From Flavobacterium jejuense (GTDB lineage Bacteria; Bacteroidota; Bacteroidia; Flavobacteriales; Flavobacteriaceae), in NCBI RefSeq assembly GCF_006491595.2, contig NZ_VEVQ02000015.1:1-64000 (forward strand): a DNA stretch of 64,000 nt. The letters are read 5' to 3'. The notes below the pieces were generated by a model that had not been told where the DNA came from, made no database searches, and saw only the letters and a list, made by a program, of their open reading frames with translations. The stretch's first letter is position 1. Each line of letters begins with the position of its first letter. A program made the translations under genes and the position numbers. Positions 63,404 to 64,000 of this stretch are shown here, piece after piece.

Positions 63404-63510
63404 ACCATAATGAAAAAAAAATAGTCCTCAAAGATTTGTTTTTTCCTTGAAGTTATTAACAAATGTTGAAAATTTTCATTTTAAGATGGTTTTAAGCAAT
63501 TAAAAACAAA

Positions 63511-63539
63511 AAAACACCAATTAATACCGTTGGTGTTTT
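63511..63539 (-). terminator. Terminator without an intact upstream gene
   Basis: Minus strand: AAAACACCAA, a 9-base loop, TTGGTGTTTT, then TTTTG. It would end a minus-strand transcript coming from 63970-63550, where no intact gene is present. Confidence 0.75.
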
Positions 63540-63969
63540 ATTAATAAACCATAACCAGTATATTTAAATCATATGCTTGTTTTTAGAATTGAATGACATG
63601 ATCCAAGATTTTATCTAATTATAACTGATTCAGTTTCTTATTGTTTTACCAACTTTACATAGGCTTCATTGTGAACATTAACAAAAACCATAACTACTAA
63701 ATCTATCATGGTTTTAAAAACTCAATTCTTAATTTTTTAATACAACTTATAACCTCATTTGAGCGAAAAAGACATCACAAAGTTCACGAATTTTAAATCA
63801 TTTTGCAATTCTTCTATCTTTTCTTAACTATAATTCGATTCTTATGATTACGACTTAAATAATAAAATTTATCATCTAAATTATTACTAAAAACAGTATT
63901 CAGTTTTTGATAATTTATAATATTACCAGCTTTTGTCCGTTTAAAATAAAACAAACAAATTTATAAATT
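63540..63969. other. Intergenic stretch with possible decayed secretion-domain gene
   Basis: This AT-rich stretch has no intact ORF, and no tRNA was seen. A minus-strand open stretch ends in VNVHNEAYVKLVKQ-stop at about 63640, similar to the last residues of T9SS sorting domains, but it is interrupted by stops upstream. With the terminator at 63511 it may be the relic of a lost secreted-protein gene. Confidence 0.35.
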
Positions 63970-64000
63970 ATGAAAAAAATTTCAATTTTTATCGTTACTG
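63970..64000 (+). CDS. Start of a gene running off the right edge
   Basis: ATG 63970 opens MKKISIFIVT, which looks like the beginning of a signal peptide, but only 10 codons are in the window. The call rests on the start and the absence of another gene here. Confidence 0.4.
   Translation, partial: MKKISIFIVT

Noticed and set aside
63361..63969. Replication origin near gyrB
   Set aside because: No dnaA gene and no DnaA-box cluster seen.

Overview
The window looks like a chromosomal segment of a Bacteroidota bacterium of the family Flavobacteriaceae, close to Flavobacterium. The support is low GC content, Bacteroidota -7 boxes (TAnnTTTG) in place of sigma70 -10 boxes, almost no Shine-Dalgarno sequences in front of genes, a type IX secretion (T9SS) sorting domain, a GldH-like lipoprotein, TonB-dependent receptors with CarboxypepD_reg domains, and a fused SecDF. 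No tRNA, rRNA, CRISPR array, transposase or integrase was seen.

Layout. 1-9.5 kb is a housekeeping block: the 5' part of a large secreted adhesin-like gene, folE, cysS, yidD, lgt, a threonine aldolase, prfB with its programmed +1 frameshift, and a FrnE/DsbA-like oxidoreductase. 9.7-19.6 kb is an accessory block. About eleven unrelated genes lie on the minus strand, several headed by near-identical intergenic promoter modules. They include a 2OG-Fe(II) oxygenase, DUF-type proteins, a chloramphenicol-acetyltransferase homologue, a frameshifted NAD-dependent epimerase with a Crp/Fnr regulator, and a serine hydrolase. 20-25.7 kb is a probable phytate/phosphate-ester uptake locus: a TPR-HTH regulator, a TonB receptor and a beta-propeller phytase. 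26-33 kb holds lipoproteins, a GNAT acetyltransferase, an erythromycin-esterase homologue and a T9SS-exported GH8 glycosidase with a ricin-type lectin domain. At 33.26-33.41 kb, seven 21-bp units run up to the start codon of a small DNA-binding-like gene. 33.8-46.5 kb holds an acyl-CoA carboxyltransferase, a broken RDD gene, an S41 peptidase, an RluA-type pseudouridine synthase, an M1 peptidase, menE, a CPBP protease, arsC and an outer-membrane receptor. 46.5-64 kb returns to core genes (fumC, corA, hutI, ypfJ-like, secDF, mdh, gyrB), plus a three-gene signalling cassette of a 7TM protein, a histidine kinase and a response regulator.

How the genes work together. yidD, lgt and secDF serve membrane-protein and lipoprotein biogenesis, and the window encodes many lipoproteins and secreted proteins that depend on them. 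fumC and mdh are adjacent TCA-cycle steps. The phytase locus couples hydrolysis of phytate to TonB-dependent import. The GH8 enzyme and the adhesin-like protein are probable T9SS cargo.

The most notable signals are the phased 21-bp array before the gene at 33409, the repeated promoter modules of the accessory block, the prfB recoding site, two or three recently broken genes, and the 7TM/HK/RR cassette. No complete new system could be proven from sequence alone.
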